A stretch of 64,000 nucleotides of DNA from Leptolyngbya sp. Heron Island J. Its GTDB lineage: Bacteria; Cyanobacteriota; Cyanobacteriia; Phormidesmidales; Phormidesmidaceae. The DNA lies in assembly GCF_000482245.1 (NCBI RefSeq), contig NZ_AWNH01000075.1, forward strand, positions 1 through 64,000, written 5' to 3'. The notes beneath the pieces were generated by a model that saw nothing but the letters and a program-made list of their open reading frames with translations, had not been told where the DNA came from and searched no databases. Position numbers and translations under genes: made by a program. Numbering within the stretch: the stretch's first letter is position 1; each line of letters starts with the position of its first letter. This document shows positions 9,049-19,427 of this stretch, in pieces.

Positions 9049-9876
9049 ATGAGCAGTCAGCCCCAACAAATTCCTGTCGTCGTTAATGGTGCCATGGGGC
9101 GAATGGGTCGCGAAATTGTCAAGGCGATTGCGGGTGCCGATGATATGAAGCTGGTCGGTGCGGTGGATCGTAAACCGGAGGATGAGGGGCAAGATATTGG
9201 TGAAATTGCAGGTTGTGGTCCTCTGGAAGTGCCGGTGACGACGGATTTGGAGGCCACTTTGGTGATGGCTCAGAGTCAGGGTAACGCGGTGATGGTGGAC
9301 GTTACCCACCCGGCTAAGATTTATGAGCAGGTCCGGGCTGCGATCGCATACGGTGTCCGCCCTGTCGTCGGCACAACCGGACTCACTCCTGAACAGATTA
9401 TCGATCTGGCCGAATTTGCCGAGAAAGCTAGCATTGGCTGTTTAATCATCCCCAACTTTGCCATTGGCGTGATTTTGATGCAGCAGGCGGCACTCAGGGC
9501 CGCTGAATATTTTGATCACGTAGAAATCATTGAGATGCACCACAACCGCAAAGCAGATGCCCCCAGCGGTACGGCGATCAAAACAGCGCAAATGCTAGAG
9601 GAGGTTAAACAATCGTTTAACCCACCCCAGGTTGAAGAAAGCGAAACCCTTCAGGGTTCGCGCGGGGGGACAACCCAAGAAGGTATCAATATTCACAGCG
9701 TCCGATTGCCAGGGTTAGTCGCCCACCAGGAAATCATGTTTGGTGCCCCCGGTCAGGTATACACATTGCGCCACGATGCCATGGACCGCGTTTGTTTTAT
9801 GCCCGGCGTGTTATTGAGCATCCGCAAGGTGCTGCCGTTGAAGTCCCTATTGTACGGTTTGGATAAGATCCTGTAG
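9049..9876 (+). CDS. dapB: 4-hydroxy-tetrahydrodipicolinate reductase
   Basis: DapB reduces the product of DapA with NAD(P)H in the diaminopimelate/lysine pathway, supplying peptidoglycan and lysine. The 275-residue protein has the N-terminal dinucleotide loop GAMGRMG at residues 14-20, GTTG near 110, the family signature [15 protein letters not shown] near 160, and a C-terminal HDAMDR.CF. Length is normal. Its last 30 bp overlap the 3' end of pyrD on the opposite strand, so the two transcripts converge and must be partly antisense. Confidence 0.96.
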   Translation: MSSQPQQIPVVVNGAMGRMGREIVKAIAGADDMKLVGAVDRKPEDEGQDIGEIAGCGPLEVPVTTDLEATLVMAQSQGNAVMVDVTHPAKIYEQVRAAIAYGVRPVVGTTGLTPEQIIDLAEFAEKASIGCLIIPNFAIGVILMQQAALRAAEYFDHVEIIEMHHNRKADAPSGTAIKTAQMLEEVKQSFNPPQVEESETLQGSRGGTTQEGINIHSVRLPGLVAHQEIMFGAPGQVYTLRHDAMDRVCFMPGVLLSIRKVLPLKSLLYGLDKIL

Positions 9877-11064
9877 GTTGGGTTGAGGCACGAAACCCAA
9901 CCTACGTTGGGGGCTATCGGTGTTTAAGCCAATGGCTTCCTGGATATTGTCTAATCCGTGCTCGTCCAGCTTTTTAAGCAACCCTTTCATCACATTTTTC
10001 ACCATCCAGGGGCCTTCATAAACCCAGCCGGTATAGACCTGCAGCAGCGAGGCCCCAGCGGTAATTTTCTCCCAGGCATCGTCAGCGGTGAAAATGCCGC
10101 CTACGCCGATAATGGGTAGCTGCCCGTTGGTTTTTTGATAGATATATCGAATCACCGCCGTCGAACGCTGACGCAGGGGAGCACCGCTAATGCCGCCAGC
10201 TTCTTCTGTAACCAGGTTGCCGGTAGCCTCGATCCGCTTGGTCATCAGCTGTTCCTTGGCAATGGTCGTGTTAGTGGCAATAATGCCGGCCAGATTATAC
10301 TGCTGGGCCAGCTCCAAAATGTCGTCAATGTCTTCCCAGGCTAGGTCTGGGGCAATTTTGATCAGCAGCGGCTTGTGCTCGGTGTTGGCGGTTTGCAGTG
10401 TGGCAAGAATGGGTTCTAGTTGGGCACGGGCCTGGAGCGATCGCAATCCTGGTGTATTGGGTGACGACACATTCACCACAAAGTAGCTGCCCATACTTTG
10501 CAATCGTTGAAAGCTTTGCAGATAGTCACCAGCTGCCTCCTCTAAAGGAGTCACCTTAGACTTGCCCAAGTTAATCCCTGTGGGAAAGTCTGCCGTTAGC
10601 CCTAAGGTACTGAGATGCTCTGCGAGAGCCGCCGACCCCTGATTATTAAACCCCATACGATTCAAGCCCGCTTGATCCAGGGGCAACCGAAATAAGCGCG
10701 GCTTAGGATTACCGGGCTGGGCGTGGCAGGTAACAGTCCCCAGCTCTGTAAAACCAAACCCCATCAGGGGCCAACTGGCAGCGGCTAGGCCATCTTTGTC
10801 AAACCCAGCTGCCAGCCCCAAAGGATTACTAAAGGATTGCTGCCAAAGGGACTGGCGGAGGCGAGACGATACTAGCTGACAGCTATTTTCACACCAGGCC
10901 TGGGCAAACCGTCGCAGTGGTTGGCTCCAGTAAGGCGCTGTGGTGGGCGGCTGCGCAATCCAGGCAAGGGTATTCAGGGTCTGTTGATGGACCAGTTCTG
11001 GGTCGGCCTTAACGCGCTGGAACAGCAATGGAAGCAAGCTAAATTTGTAGACATCTTGCAGCAC
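9847..11064 (-). CDS. pyrD: Dihydroorotate dehydrogenase (quinone), class 2
   Basis: This flavoenzyme oxidises dihydroorotate to orotate in pyrimidine synthesis and passes electrons to membrane quinone. The 405-residue length, the N-terminal amphipathic helix ([21 protein letters not shown]) and the core motifs [40 protein letters not shown] and IIGVGGI identify class 2. The start is GTG. The 3' end overlaps dapB on the other strand by 30 bp (9847-9876). After the conserved core comes a short tail ending [18 protein letters not shown]. Confidence 0.95.
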   Translation of the reverse strand: MLQDVYKFSLLPLLFQRVKADPELVHQQTLNTLAWIAQPPTTAPYWSQPLRRFAQAWCENSCQLVSSRLRQSLWQQSFSNPLGLAAGFDKDGLAAASWPLMGFGFTELGTVTCHAQPGNPKPRLFRLPLDQAGLNRMGFNNQGSAALAEHLSTLGLTADFPTGINLGKSKVTPLEEAAGDYLQSFQRLQSMGSYFVVNVSSPNTPGLRSLQARAQLEPILATLQTANTEHKPLLIKIAPDLAWEDIDDILELAQQYNLAGIIATNTTIAKEQLMTKRIEATGNLVTEEAGGISGAPLRQRSTAVIRYIYQKTNGQLPIIGVGGIFTADDAWEKITAGASLLQVYTGWVYEGPWMVKNVMKGLLKKLDEHGLDNIQEAIGLNTDSPQRRLGFVPQPNLQDLIQTVQ

Positions 11065-11430
11065 AAACCATACCCCAAAACAAACCTGTGGATTATATCG
11101 TTGAATTTGAGTCGCTTATCAGTATTAACGCATTTGGTTTAAGAGGTATCAGTTAGCTGAGGCGAGAACTGATATATAAATATGTAGCTTGTGATGTTTA
11201 GTCATTAGGATGAAAATCGTCAGTACGCCCTGTAATGATGAGCCTTTTAGCCCGCTAGCCCCTCTTAGTGCTGTGGTTTAATCTGGGTCATCCAATTAAG
11301 CAGCGATAGTGACATATTTTTCTACGTAACTGGCTTAAATAGCATTCTGTAGAGAGCTGAGCTAGTTTACATTAAGCTACAACCCCATCGTTACTACCCA
11401 GGCAATCGCCTGCTTTCCAACCGAGTTTTT
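11065..11430. other. Intergenic region between pyrD and the GAF sensor gene (divergent)
   Basis: About 366 AT-rich bases between divergent genes, presumably carrying both promoters. An 8-bp inverted repeat (TATCAGTT/AACTGATA, about 11147-11175) is visible; nothing else can be named. Confidence 0.45.
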
Positions 11431-14220
11431 ATGGTTAGCCCCACACCCCCAGCGACGTGTGAACAACATTTGGCCACCTTGGGTCAGGTCCTCAAAACCG
11501 TATGGGAACAGGATACAGTGGATGCCCAATTGGCTGAGCTGGTTAACTATATGCCACAGCTCTATCCCTATGAACTTGCCTGGATTGGTGTATATGATCC
11601 AGACGATCAGAGTTTGACCACTAAAACCGCTGTTGTGAAGAGCGGTAAGAATTTCTTGTGGCAAAAGATCCAGCTGCAGCCCGATGATGCTGTACAGCAG
11701 GTCATCGAACGAGGGGCTCCAGCCGCTGTCTATGATTTACAAGAATCCCATCGCGCCGGTGAGTGGAAAGCCATTGCTAAACGACTGGAAATCCACGACG
11801 CTCTTGTTTTTCCGATTCTACGTCAGGAGGAATGTCTAGGAATTTTGCTGCTGGCGGCGGGTCGACGTGGAGTGTCGCTCAAGTCCGGTGTGCAAAAGAA
11901 AACCTTGTCCATACTGGTGACGACTCTAGCGACTATTTTGTATCGCCATCAGCAAGACTCAATTCAGCAGTTAGAAAAGCGACCTTCCCAGTCTTTTTTC
12001 CAGCTACTGTCTAAGTTAGAGACGATTCAAGAGTTAGAGCCAAGACTGCAGGCCATTGTCGATGCTACCCATCGATTTGTCGGTCCCAGTCGTACCCGTG
12101 GGTACTGGTTTGAACCCCAGGAGCGTTATTTCTGGCATCGTGTGGCTAACGGTGGTCATAATCGCCACGCTTATGCTACTCAAGCCCCCGCCATATCCCA
12201 GCTGTCGGCCAGTGGTTACCAGGAATTTTATCAAGCCCTCTCCTGTGGCGATGTGATTGTTATTGGTGAGGGCATGTATTCCCATTCCGAGGCGGTGACT
12301 GAACCCTTAAAACAGTCGTTTGATAAGCCATCTTTAATAGTGGCACCAATCCTGATGCAGGGAGATTTACTGGGCTTTCTGGTGGTAGAGGCCTCACAAC
12401 CGCGGCAGTGGAGTTTGCCTGAAAAACGCTATTTAACGGCGGCGGCTCAAGTGGTAAGCCTGGGTATGCCTACGTCCGTGCTGCAAGAACAGGTGGCTAA
12501 TCTGGAAGCTAATCATCAGCTGTCGGCTGGGATTGCCCAAAGCATTCATGGCGATCGCGATTGGCAATCGGTGATGGCCCTGTGTGGGGAGCAGCTCATT
12601 GCCACCTTGGATATCGATGGTCTGTTAGTCCTGATTCCTGATTTGGAATGTGGTGGCTTTGAAGTGGGCTATCAGCACCATGGCACTCAGAGCAAACCCA
12701 TCCACGGCATGTGGCGTTCGCTCCACGATATTGACTGGCAGCTGCTAGCTCGGCAAGCGGCCCCAGTATGTATTGAAAATTTGGATAGTGATCTCAAATT
12801 GCGGGCATGGCATCCTCAATTTTTGCGCATGGGGATGCAGGCAGCTATGGCCTGTAACCTCTCGCCAGGGCAGGCTCCGGAAGGGGTGCTGGTGGTGACC
12901 GATAGCAGCAGTCGGCGTTGGAGCCAAACCGAACAGGACTTACTACAGTCGGTGGGCCGTCAGATTGGCTTGGTCCTCCATCAGTGGTCGTTGCAGCGGC
13001 AGGCACAGCAGCAATCCCAGATGCATGACACCATGCAGTGGGGCCTCCGCAACCTGCAGCTTACCTTTGACGTGGCTCAGCTAGAACAGACGGCAACTCA
13101 CCATATTAGTCAGCTGCTGCGGCTGCCGTTAGTGGCCCTGATTGTTTGGGAAAACGGCCAGAAAGAGGCACGGTTGGCATCCACAGTGGTTCGCGATCAG
13201 CAGTTTACCGCTAAGGATAATCCTCCTATTTTGGTGGAGAGCGATGCAATTATTAATTGGGCCATTCAAACCGACGGTGTGATTCAGATTGAATTTGAAG
13301 ATCTACCAGATGTGACGCGGCAATGGTTGCGATGTCCGCCCCATGCCCAGCTGCTGGTGGTAGCCCTAAGAACATCACCAGAGCATACGTTGAATGGTGC
13401 GATTGTGCTGGCAGATCAAGACGATCGGCGCTTTTCTGACCAGCAAATGAGTATGTTAGCGGTGTTAGTGCATCAGCTAGCCTGGTGTCGGCGTCATTTG
13501 TTGCTAACCAAACGTTTGCGTGACCATAAAAGTCAGCTGACCGAACTCAACTGGTATAAGCACCATCATATGGATGATATCCGTCGGCAAGTGCGGGATT
13601 CGCGACGTCAGCTTACAAATTTGAAACAGCTGCCGGATGTGGGCGAGCAGCCTTATTTCCATGCGGTTGAAAGTCGTTTGGCTGGTATGGAAAAGGAATT
13701 GCTCCGGCTGACCAGCCGCGAACGATGGGCGATGGCCTCTGACCCCCGGAAAGTGGCGCTGGTTGGGTTGTTAAACCGCTTGATGAAACGGGTACAAACC
13801 CAGGTGCAAAAAAAACAGCTTTGGACCCAGGTGCACTGTGATAGCAATTTAGCGTTGCAGGGCGAAATGCAAAAGATTGAATTTATTTTGTATGAGCTGA
13901 TTTCAGCCGCGTGTCGACGTTCCCCTGCCCGTGGACGGGTAGATATTTGGAGTCGTCCTCTAGAGCAGCAATGGATTGAGCTGTCGATCACAGACGATGG
14001 CGATGTGGATGAAGCGATTATTAATGCCCTCACCCAGGGCCATCGGCAGGATCACTTGGCAGATTCACCCTTGGATAGACCGCCGGGTTTAAATCTGGCG
14101 ATTTGTCAGTCGTTGATGATTCGTCTGGGCGGAGAATTTATTTTAGAAAAATTGGATGATAACCGTATCCGCAGCTCTGTAATGTTTCCAATGCATCGGC
14201 TCAATACTATTGGTGGATGA
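11431..14220 (+). CDS. Multi-GAF sensor protein with a histidine-kinase-like ATPase end
   Basis: A 929-residue soluble protein. Several consecutive GAF-like domains can be followed (about residues 10-175, 200-350, 365-520 and 540-690), then a helical linker (DIRRQVRDSRRQL) and a C-terminal HATPase-like domain (about 780-920). None of the GAF domains shows an obvious bilin-binding Cys context, so light sensing cannot be claimed. The ATPase part is degenerate: the N-box reads LISAACRRSP with Ala where the Mg-binding Asn is expected, while the G2-like segment PPGLNLAICQSLMIRLGG is kept. A phospho-acceptor His is uncertain (KHHH near 710). It may be a non-catalytic or divergent kinase. No response regulator adjoins it. 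Confidence 0.75.
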   Translation: MVSPTPPATCEQHLATLGQVLKTVWEQDTVDAQLAELVNYMPQLYPYELAWIGVYDPDDQSLTTKTAVVKSGKNFLWQKIQLQPDDAVQQVIERGAPAAVYDLQESHRAGEWKAIAKRLEIHDALVFPILRQEECLGILLLAAGRRGVSLKSGVQKKTLSILVTTLATILYRHQQDSIQQLEKRPSQSFFQLLSKLETIQELEPRLQAIVDATHRFVGPSRTRGYWFEPQERYFWHRVANGGHNRHAYATQAPAISQLSASGYQEFYQALSCGDVIVIGEGMYSHSEAVTEPLKQSFDKPSLIVAPILMQGDLLGFLVVEASQPRQWSLPEKRYLTAAAQVVSLGMPTSVLQEQVANLEANHQLSAGIAQSIHGDRDWQSVMALCGEQLIATLDIDGLLVLIPDLECGGFEVGYQHHGTQSKPIHGMWRSLHDIDWQLLARQAAPVCIENLDSDLKLRAWHPQFLRMGMQAAMACNLSPGQAPEGVLVVTDSSSRRWSQTEQDLLQSVGRQIGLVLHQWSLQRQAQQQSQMHDTMQWGLRNLQLTFDVAQLEQTATHHISQLLRLPLVALIVWENGQKEARLASTVVRDQQFTAKDNPPILVESDAIINWAIQTDGVIQIEFEDLPDVTRQWLRCPPHAQLLVVALRTSPEHTLNGAIVLADQDDRRFSDQQMSMLAVLVHQLAWCRRHLLLTKRLRDHKSQLTELNWYKHHHMDDIRRQVRDSRRQLTNLKQLPDVGEQPYFHAVESRLAGMEKELLRLTSRERWAMASDPRKVALVGLLNRLMKRVQTQVQKKQLWTQVHCDSNLALQGEMQKIEFILYELISAACRRSPARGRVDIWSRPLEQQWIELSITDDGDVDEAIINALTQGHRQDHLADSPLDRPPGLNLAICQSLMIRLGGEFILEKLDDNRIRSSVMFPMHRLNTIGG

Positions 14221-14240
14221 TATTGGCTGATAAGATCCGC

Positions 14241-14281
14241 GCAAAAATGACAGCCGCCTATACAAAACTATAGGCGGCTGT
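14241..14281 (-). terminator. Rho-independent terminator of ndhB
   Basis: A perfect 13-bp stem (ACAGCCGCCTATA at 14250-14262 with TATAGGCGGCTGT at 14269-14281) and a 6-base loop. Read leftwards it is followed by ATTTTTGC, the U-tract expected for the ndhB transcript, whose coding end is at 14342. Confidence 0.85.
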
Positions 14282-14341
14282 CGCTATGTATTTAATTGAT
14301 AGGCTGGTGGTCTATAGGATGCATCTGGCCCCTTTTAGCCT

Positions 14342-15940
14342 TTAGAAGGCGTTATTGGCAGGGTCTGGTACAGTCGCTGCCACAGTGCTGCTGCTGGTCT
14401 GCTGGCCAATGGCTTCAATATTGGCTACCTGCAGTAAGGGCGTCTTGGTGACCGAATCATTTGCCAGGATGAAGAGGGGATTTGATAACACACCGGCCAG
14501 GGACGTTGCCACAACGGCTAGCACTAAACTAACCTGCATCGGACGTAGGCCTGGTAAATCCCAGCGGATCACGGGGTAGTTTTTGATGGATTCAGACATC
14601 TCCTGGGGTTCTTTAACTACCATCATCTTGACCACACGGATGTAGTAGTAGATGGAAATGACACTAGTGATTAGACCAATCAGGACCAGGTTATAGGCCC
14701 CAGCCTGCCAGCCAGCCCAAAAGATGTAGAGCTTACCAAAAAAGCCTGCCAAGGGTGGAATACCGCCCAGGGAAAGTAGACAAAGGCATAGACACAGGGT
14801 CAAGAGCGGGTCCTTTTGATACAGGCCAGCGTATTCACTAATCTGGTCAGTACCAGTGCGTAGGGAGAAAAGAATAACGCAGGTGAAGCCGCCCAGGTTC
14901 ATGAACAGATACACCATCAGGTAGAAGATCATGCTGGCGTAACCAGCATCGGTGCCAATGACCAGGCCGATCATCATAAAGCCTGCCTGACCGATGGAAG
15001 AATAGGCCAGCATCCGCTTCATGCTGGTTTGAGCCAGGGCTACCACATTACCCAGAACCATGCTGAGGATAGCCAGGGCGGTGAAAACAAAGTGCCACTC
15101 TTCGGTCACTAGGGGAAATGCGCTCACTAGCAAGCGAATGGCCAGGGCAAACCCAGCGGCCTTAGAACCTACGGATAAAAAGGCCACCACTGGTGTAGGA
15201 GACCCTTCGTAAACGTCGGGAGTCCACTGGTGGAAAGGAACAGCGGCCACCTTGAAGGCAATGCCTGCAATGACGAATACTAGGGCAATGACCAGACCAA
15301 TGGAGTTAGCACCGTTGTTAGCTGCAAACTGGGCAGCTAGCGCCTGTGAGATCGCACTCAGTCGTGTCTCACCCCCCGATAGACCGTAGAGTAACGAAAT
15401 ACCGTACAAAAAGATGGCTGAACTTGCTGCACCAATTAGCAAATACTTAAGCGCTGCCTCATTGGAGCGGGGATCTCGCTTCATGTAGCCCGTCAACAAA
15501 TAGGACGAAATACTGAGGGTTTCCAATGCAACAAAGATGGTAACCAGTTCATCGGCCCCTGCCAGAAACATGCCACCTAGGGTGGCCGTGAGCAAAATCC
15601 CTAAAAACTCAGCCAGGGCCGTACCTGACTGCTCCACGTAGCGAATAGACATAGGGACGGTAACGGCGGCTGACAGCACGATGATGCCTCGAAAAACAAG
15701 GCTCAGAGCGTCGCTGTTAAACTCACCGAAAAAAGCGATGGGATCACTGGTGTCCCACTGGAGTGCGATCGCTCCAACGGCTGCTAAACAGCCTCCGATA
15801 GCGGCGTAAGGGATCCAGCGTGATGACGCTCGTCCGGCAATTAAATCACCTACCAAAATAACTATTATTGTCAGAATGACAATTGCTTCAGGCAGGATTG
15901 TGCCTGTATTCAATTGAGCAGCAAGGCTTGCAACATCCAT
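14342..15940 (-). CDS. ndhB: NAD(P)H-quinone oxidoreductase subunit 2 (NDH-1 NdhB)
   Basis: NdhB is a proton-pumping antiporter-like membrane subunit of the cyanobacterial NDH-1 complex in the thylakoid membrane, serving respiration and cyclic electron flow around photosystem I. The 532-residue protein has about 14 membrane helices and the family motifs [45 protein letters not shown] and [14 protein letters not shown]; Lys and Glu residues for proton transfer lie within these. The C-terminal tail ([17 protein letters not shown]) is a short extension. Single gene, ending in a strong terminator. Confidence 0.96.
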   Translation of the reverse strand: MDVASLAAQLNTGTILPEAIVILTIIVILVGDLIAGRASSRWIPYAAIGGCLAAVGAIALQWDTSDPIAFFGEFNSDALSLVFRGIIVLSAAVTVPMSIRYVEQSGTALAEFLGILLTATLGGMFLAGADELVTIFVALETLSISSYLLTGYMKRDPRSNEAALKYLLIGAASSAIFLYGISLLYGLSGGETRLSAISQALAAQFAANNGANSIGLVIALVFVIAGIAFKVAAVPFHQWTPDVYEGSPTPVVAFLSVGSKAAGFALAIRLLVSAFPLVTEEWHFVFTALAILSMVLGNVVALAQTSMKRMLAYSSIGQAGFMMIGLVIGTDAGYASMIFYLMVYLFMNLGGFTCVILFSLRTGTDQISEYAGLYQKDPLLTLCLCLCLLSLGGIPPLAGFFGKLYIFWAGWQAGAYNLVLIGLITSVISIYYYIRVVKMMVVKEPQEMSESIKNYPVIRWDLPGLRPMQVSLVLAVVATSLAGVLSNPLFILANDSVTKTPLLQVANIEAIGQQTSSSTVAATVPDPANNAF

Positions 15941-16574
15941 TGGTGCAGTGTTTGGGTACTTCCATTTGGCATCTTACCCTAGTATTCTCGCTCATCTTGC
16001 GGTTCCACTGAGGGAAATTTCTGATGAATCAGATTAAATTCCCTGGTCAAACCGCCCAAAAAAATTCCCGTCGGGTACGAGCGGTCTAGAAAATAAATAT
16101 CTTTTTAATTTCTCCAGATTTCTTGGATGAAAGTGGGTGAAACTGGCCGAATTGCTCGTTGGAGGGGCGATGGCTGCCAAATTTTGAGCCGACGGGGCTG
16201 GTTTTAGCCCCTCGCTGGTGGAACAGAAATTAAGGACTTTTCTGTCTTAGAGGTGGACGAAATTCGCCATTTCGATCTATCGATATATAAAGGCAACCAT
16301 CATAGGAAGCTTTCCGACAATGTGCAGGTACGGCTTTTTGCACTCAACCTCTGTGCTCACTTTTGATAAATTCTGAGTTGGATGCAGCGGTTATGTAATA
16401 GTTAGCCAAGGTAGCAAAATCATTGTCATTGCTTCCCATACGGGTATTTTCTCTAGTAATCAGCAGCGATGTTGGGGCGCTAGAGTGAGGCTGGGAACGG
16501 CTTGTATGCTGCTCCCGAGGCATTGACCGCCTTTCAGTTAAGCGTAGTTCGACCATTATTTTCAGTTCAGCTGT
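15941..16574. other. Long divergent intergenic region between ndhB and topA
   Basis: 634 bp without a believable gene. It must hold the ndhB and topA promoters. A small stem-loop (GGGGCT at 16194-16199 with AGCCCC at 16206-16211) and an AT-rich stretch around 16265-16290 (tcgatatataaagg) are visible. The open frame at 16344-16556 on the - strand has random composition. A non-coding RNA here cannot be excluded, but RNase P and tmRNA signatures were not seen. Confidence 0.5.
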
Positions 16575-19334
16575 ATGTCCACACTCGTCATTGTTGAGTC
16601 ACCCACAAAGGCAAAAACGATTCGCAACTATTTGCCCAAAGGCTACCGTGTGGAAGCCTCTATGGGGCATGTTCGTGATTTGCCTAAGTCGGCCAGTGAA
16701 ATTCCGGCCAATGTTAAGGGTGAAAAATGGGCGCAGCTGGGGGTAAATGTCGAGGAGGATTTTGAGCCCCTCTACCTGGTGCCTAAGGATAAAAAGAAAG
16801 TGGTCAAGGCGCTCAAAGATGCGCTCAAAGAGGCCGATGAGCTGGTACTGGCCACTGATGAAGACCGTGAAGGGGAAAGCATTAGTTGGCACTTGCTGCA
16901 GTTGCTGAAGCCTAAGGTGCCCACCAAGCGCATGGTGTTCCATGAGATTACCGAAGATGCGATCCGCGCCGCCCTTGATAGCTGTCGCGATATTGATGAT
17001 CAGTTGGTGCGAGCTCAGGAAACGCGACGGATTTTAGATCGTTTGGTGGGATACACCCTGTCGCCGTTGCTGTGGAAGAAAATTGCCTGGGGGCTATCTG
17101 CCGGGCGAGTGCAGTCGGTGGCGGTGAAGCTGCTGGTGGAACGGGAACGAGATCGCAGGGCCTTCAAACAGGGGACCTACTGGGATCTTAAAGCAATGCT
17201 ACAGCAGGCTAACAGCCCGTTTGATGCAAAACTCACTAGCCTGGGTGGTACCCGCGTAGCTACAGGGAGCGACTTTGACGAAAACACGGGTCAAATTGCG
17301 GCTGGTCGCAACGTGGTGCTGTTGGATGAGACCCAGGCCCAGGCATTAAAACAGCGGTTAGAAGCCAGCGTTTGGACCGTTTCTAATCTAGAAGAGCGGC
17401 CTTCTAGCCCTAAACCCGCACCGCCGTTTACCACTTCGACGCTACAGCAGGAATCCAATCGTAAGCTGCGGCTGTCTGCCCGAGACACGATGCGCACGGC
17501 TCAGTCTCTGTATGAGAAAGGGTTTATCACCTACATGCGTACCGACTCGGTCAATTTGTCTCAACAAGCGATCGCAGCGGCCCGCTCCTGCGTAGAGCAG
17601 AAGTATGGCCCAGAATACCTCAGCCCTAAACCACGCCAATATGCCACCAAGAGCAAAGGGGCTCAAGAGGCCCACGAGGCGATCCGACCGGCGGGTAGCA
17701 CTTTCCGTACTCCCCAAGAAACAGGCCTCAAGGATCGAGAGTTAAGTCTGTACGACCTGATTTGGAAGCGCACAGTGGCTTGCCAGATGGCCAATGCGCG
17801 TCAAACCCACATTACCGTCAGCATTGAAGTAGATGATGCCGTCTTCAAGGCGACGGGTAAACGGATCGATTTTCCGGGCTTTTTCCGGGCCTATGTAGAA
17901 GGCTCCGACGATCCCAATGCAGCCCTGGAGGATCGCGAGGTCACACTGCCGGCGCTCAAGGTGGGCGATACCCCGAGCTGCACCGAGCTAGAACCCATTG
18001 GTCACGAAACCAAACCCCCTGCTCGCTATACCGAAGCTACCCTGGTTAAAACTCTGGAAAAAGAAGGAATTGGTCGTCCTAGTACCTATGCGTCAGTTAT
18101 TGGTACGATTATCGACCGTGGCTACGTGCATCCGCTGAACAATAGTTTGATGCCCACATTTACAGCCTTTGCGGTGACGGAGCTGCTGGATAAGCATTTT
18201 CCGGATTTGGTGGATGTCAAGTTTACGGCTCGTATGGAGCAAACCCTGGATGAAATTTCCACGGGAGAAGCAGACTGGCTACCCTACCTCAAGGGCTTTT
18301 ATTCCGGTGATGATGGCCTAGCAGGGCAGGTACAGGTCCGAGAGAGCCAGATTGATCCTGCCGAGGCCCGCACCGTTGATCTAGCGGATCTCAGTGCCAA
18401 GGTGCGAATTGGCAAGTACGGCCCTTATATCGAGGCTGTCAGTGAAGATGAAACCGAAGAAACGGTGCGGGCCTCGATTCCACTCGATGTCAGCCCGGCG
18501 GACCTGAGTGATGACCAGGTACAGGTACTGCTCAAGCAAAAAACAGAAGGTCCCGAAAAGCTAGGGCTACATCCTGAGACCGGCGAACCGATTTATGCCC
18601 TGATTGGTCCCTACGGTCCCTATGTGCGTCTAGGCGACAAGACGGAGGAAAACCCTAAGCCGAAACAGGTCTCTCTACCCAAAGGGCTGACCCGTGAGTC
18701 AGTGGATCTAGAAACGGCTGTGGGGCTGTTGTCGTTGCCTCGTTTGCTGGGGGTCCATCCAGAAACGGAGGCGAAAATTAAGGCCAGTCTCGGGCGCTTT
18801 GGGCCCTATGTGGTTCATGACCAGGGCAAAGAAGGGAAGGACTATCGCTCCTTAAAGGGAGACGACAATGTGCTGACGGTGACCCTGGAGCGGGCTCTGG
18901 AGTTATTGGCTCAGCCCAAGCGAGGCCGGGGACGTAAGGCGGCTAAGCCATTACGGGAGTTGGGCAAACACCCCGAATCTGAAGAGCCCATCAATATTTA
19001 TGATGGCCCCTATGGCCCCTACATCAAGTACGAAAAGGTCAATGCTTCTTTGCCCGAGGGTAAAAAGGTTGAGGACATCACCCTGGAAGAAGCCTTAGAA
19101 ATTATTGCGGCTAAGGCGGCGACCAAGAAAAAGACGACTCGTCGAAAAACCACGACTAAAAAGTCAACTACGAAGAAGGCCACAGCCAAAAAATCAACGA
19201 CTAAAAAGACGACGACTAAAAAAGCCAGTACGGCCAAAAAGAGCAGCACTACCGCTGCTGCTAAAAAGTCAACTACGGCGAAGAGTAAATCGACCGCCCA
19301 ACGTAAAAAGAAGACTGATAGCGAAGCCGAGTAG
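16575..19334 (+). CDS. topA: DNA topoisomerase I
   Basis: A type IA topoisomerase of 919 residues that relaxes negative supercoils. The TOPRIM domain opens with [14 protein letters not shown] and has DEDREGE near 95; the catalytic Tyr is in YMRTDS at residue 320. After the core, several GKYGPY/GPYGPY-type repeats (about 615-820) replace the zinc fingers of E. coli TopA. The last about 75 residues are a Lys/Thr/Ala-rich histone-H1-like tail ([10 protein letters not shown] units), a form of non-specific DNA contact seen in other cyanobacterial and actinobacterial TopA proteins. The overlapping long frames on either strand in the tail are shadows of this low-complexity DNA. Confidence 0.97.
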   Translation: MSTLVIVESPTKAKTIRNYLPKGYRVEASMGHVRDLPKSASEIPANVKGEKWAQLGVNVEEDFEPLYLVPKDKKKVVKALKDALKEADELVLATDEDREGESISWHLLQLLKPKVPTKRMVFHEITEDAIRAALDSCRDIDDQLVRAQETRRILDRLVGYTLSPLLWKKIAWGLSAGRVQSVAVKLLVERERDRRAFKQGTYWDLKAMLQQANSPFDAKLTSLGGTRVATGSDFDENTGQIAAGRNVVLLDETQAQALKQRLEASVWTVSNLEERPSSPKPAPPFTTSTLQQESNRKLRLSARDTMRTAQSLYEKGFITYMRTDSVNLSQQAIAAARSCVEQKYGPEYLSPKPRQYATKSKGAQEAHEAIRPAGSTFRTPQETGLKDRELSLYDLIWKRTVACQMANARQTHITVSIEVDDAVFKATGKRIDFPGFFRAYVEGSDDPNAALEDREVTLPALKVGDTPSCTELEPIGHETKPPARYTEATLVKTLEKEGIGRPSTYASVIGTIIDRGYVHPLNNSLMPTFTAFAVTELLDKHFPDLVDVKFTARMEQTLDEISTGEADWLPYLKGFYSGDDGLAGQVQVRESQIDPAEARTVDLADLSAKVRIGKYGPYIEAVSEDETEETVRASIPLDVSPADLSDDQVQVLLKQKTEGPEKLGLHPETGEPIYALIGPYGPYVRLGDKTEENPKPKQVSLPKGLTRESVDLETAVGLLSLPRLLGVHPETEAKIKASLGRFGPYVVHDQGKEGKDYRSLKGDDNVLTVTLERALELLAQPKRGRGRKAAKPLRELGKHPESEEPINIYDGPYGPYIKYEKVNASLPEGKKVEDITLEEALEIIAAKAATKKKTTRRKTTTKKSTTKKATAKKSTTKKTTTKKASTAKKSSTTAAAKKSTTAKSKSTAQRKKKTDSEAE

Positions 19335-19427
19335 ATAGGGTATGGCGGTCTGGTCTGCCGCAACAAAGGTGCCGTTTGAGTAAACCGATGGTAGATTAGC
19401 AGCGTTGTTTGTTTTTTGCGCGCGCCC

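Noticed and set aside
16344-16556. 70-residue - strand ORF upstream of topA
   Set aside because: Composition looks random and it occupies the region expected to carry the topA promoter.
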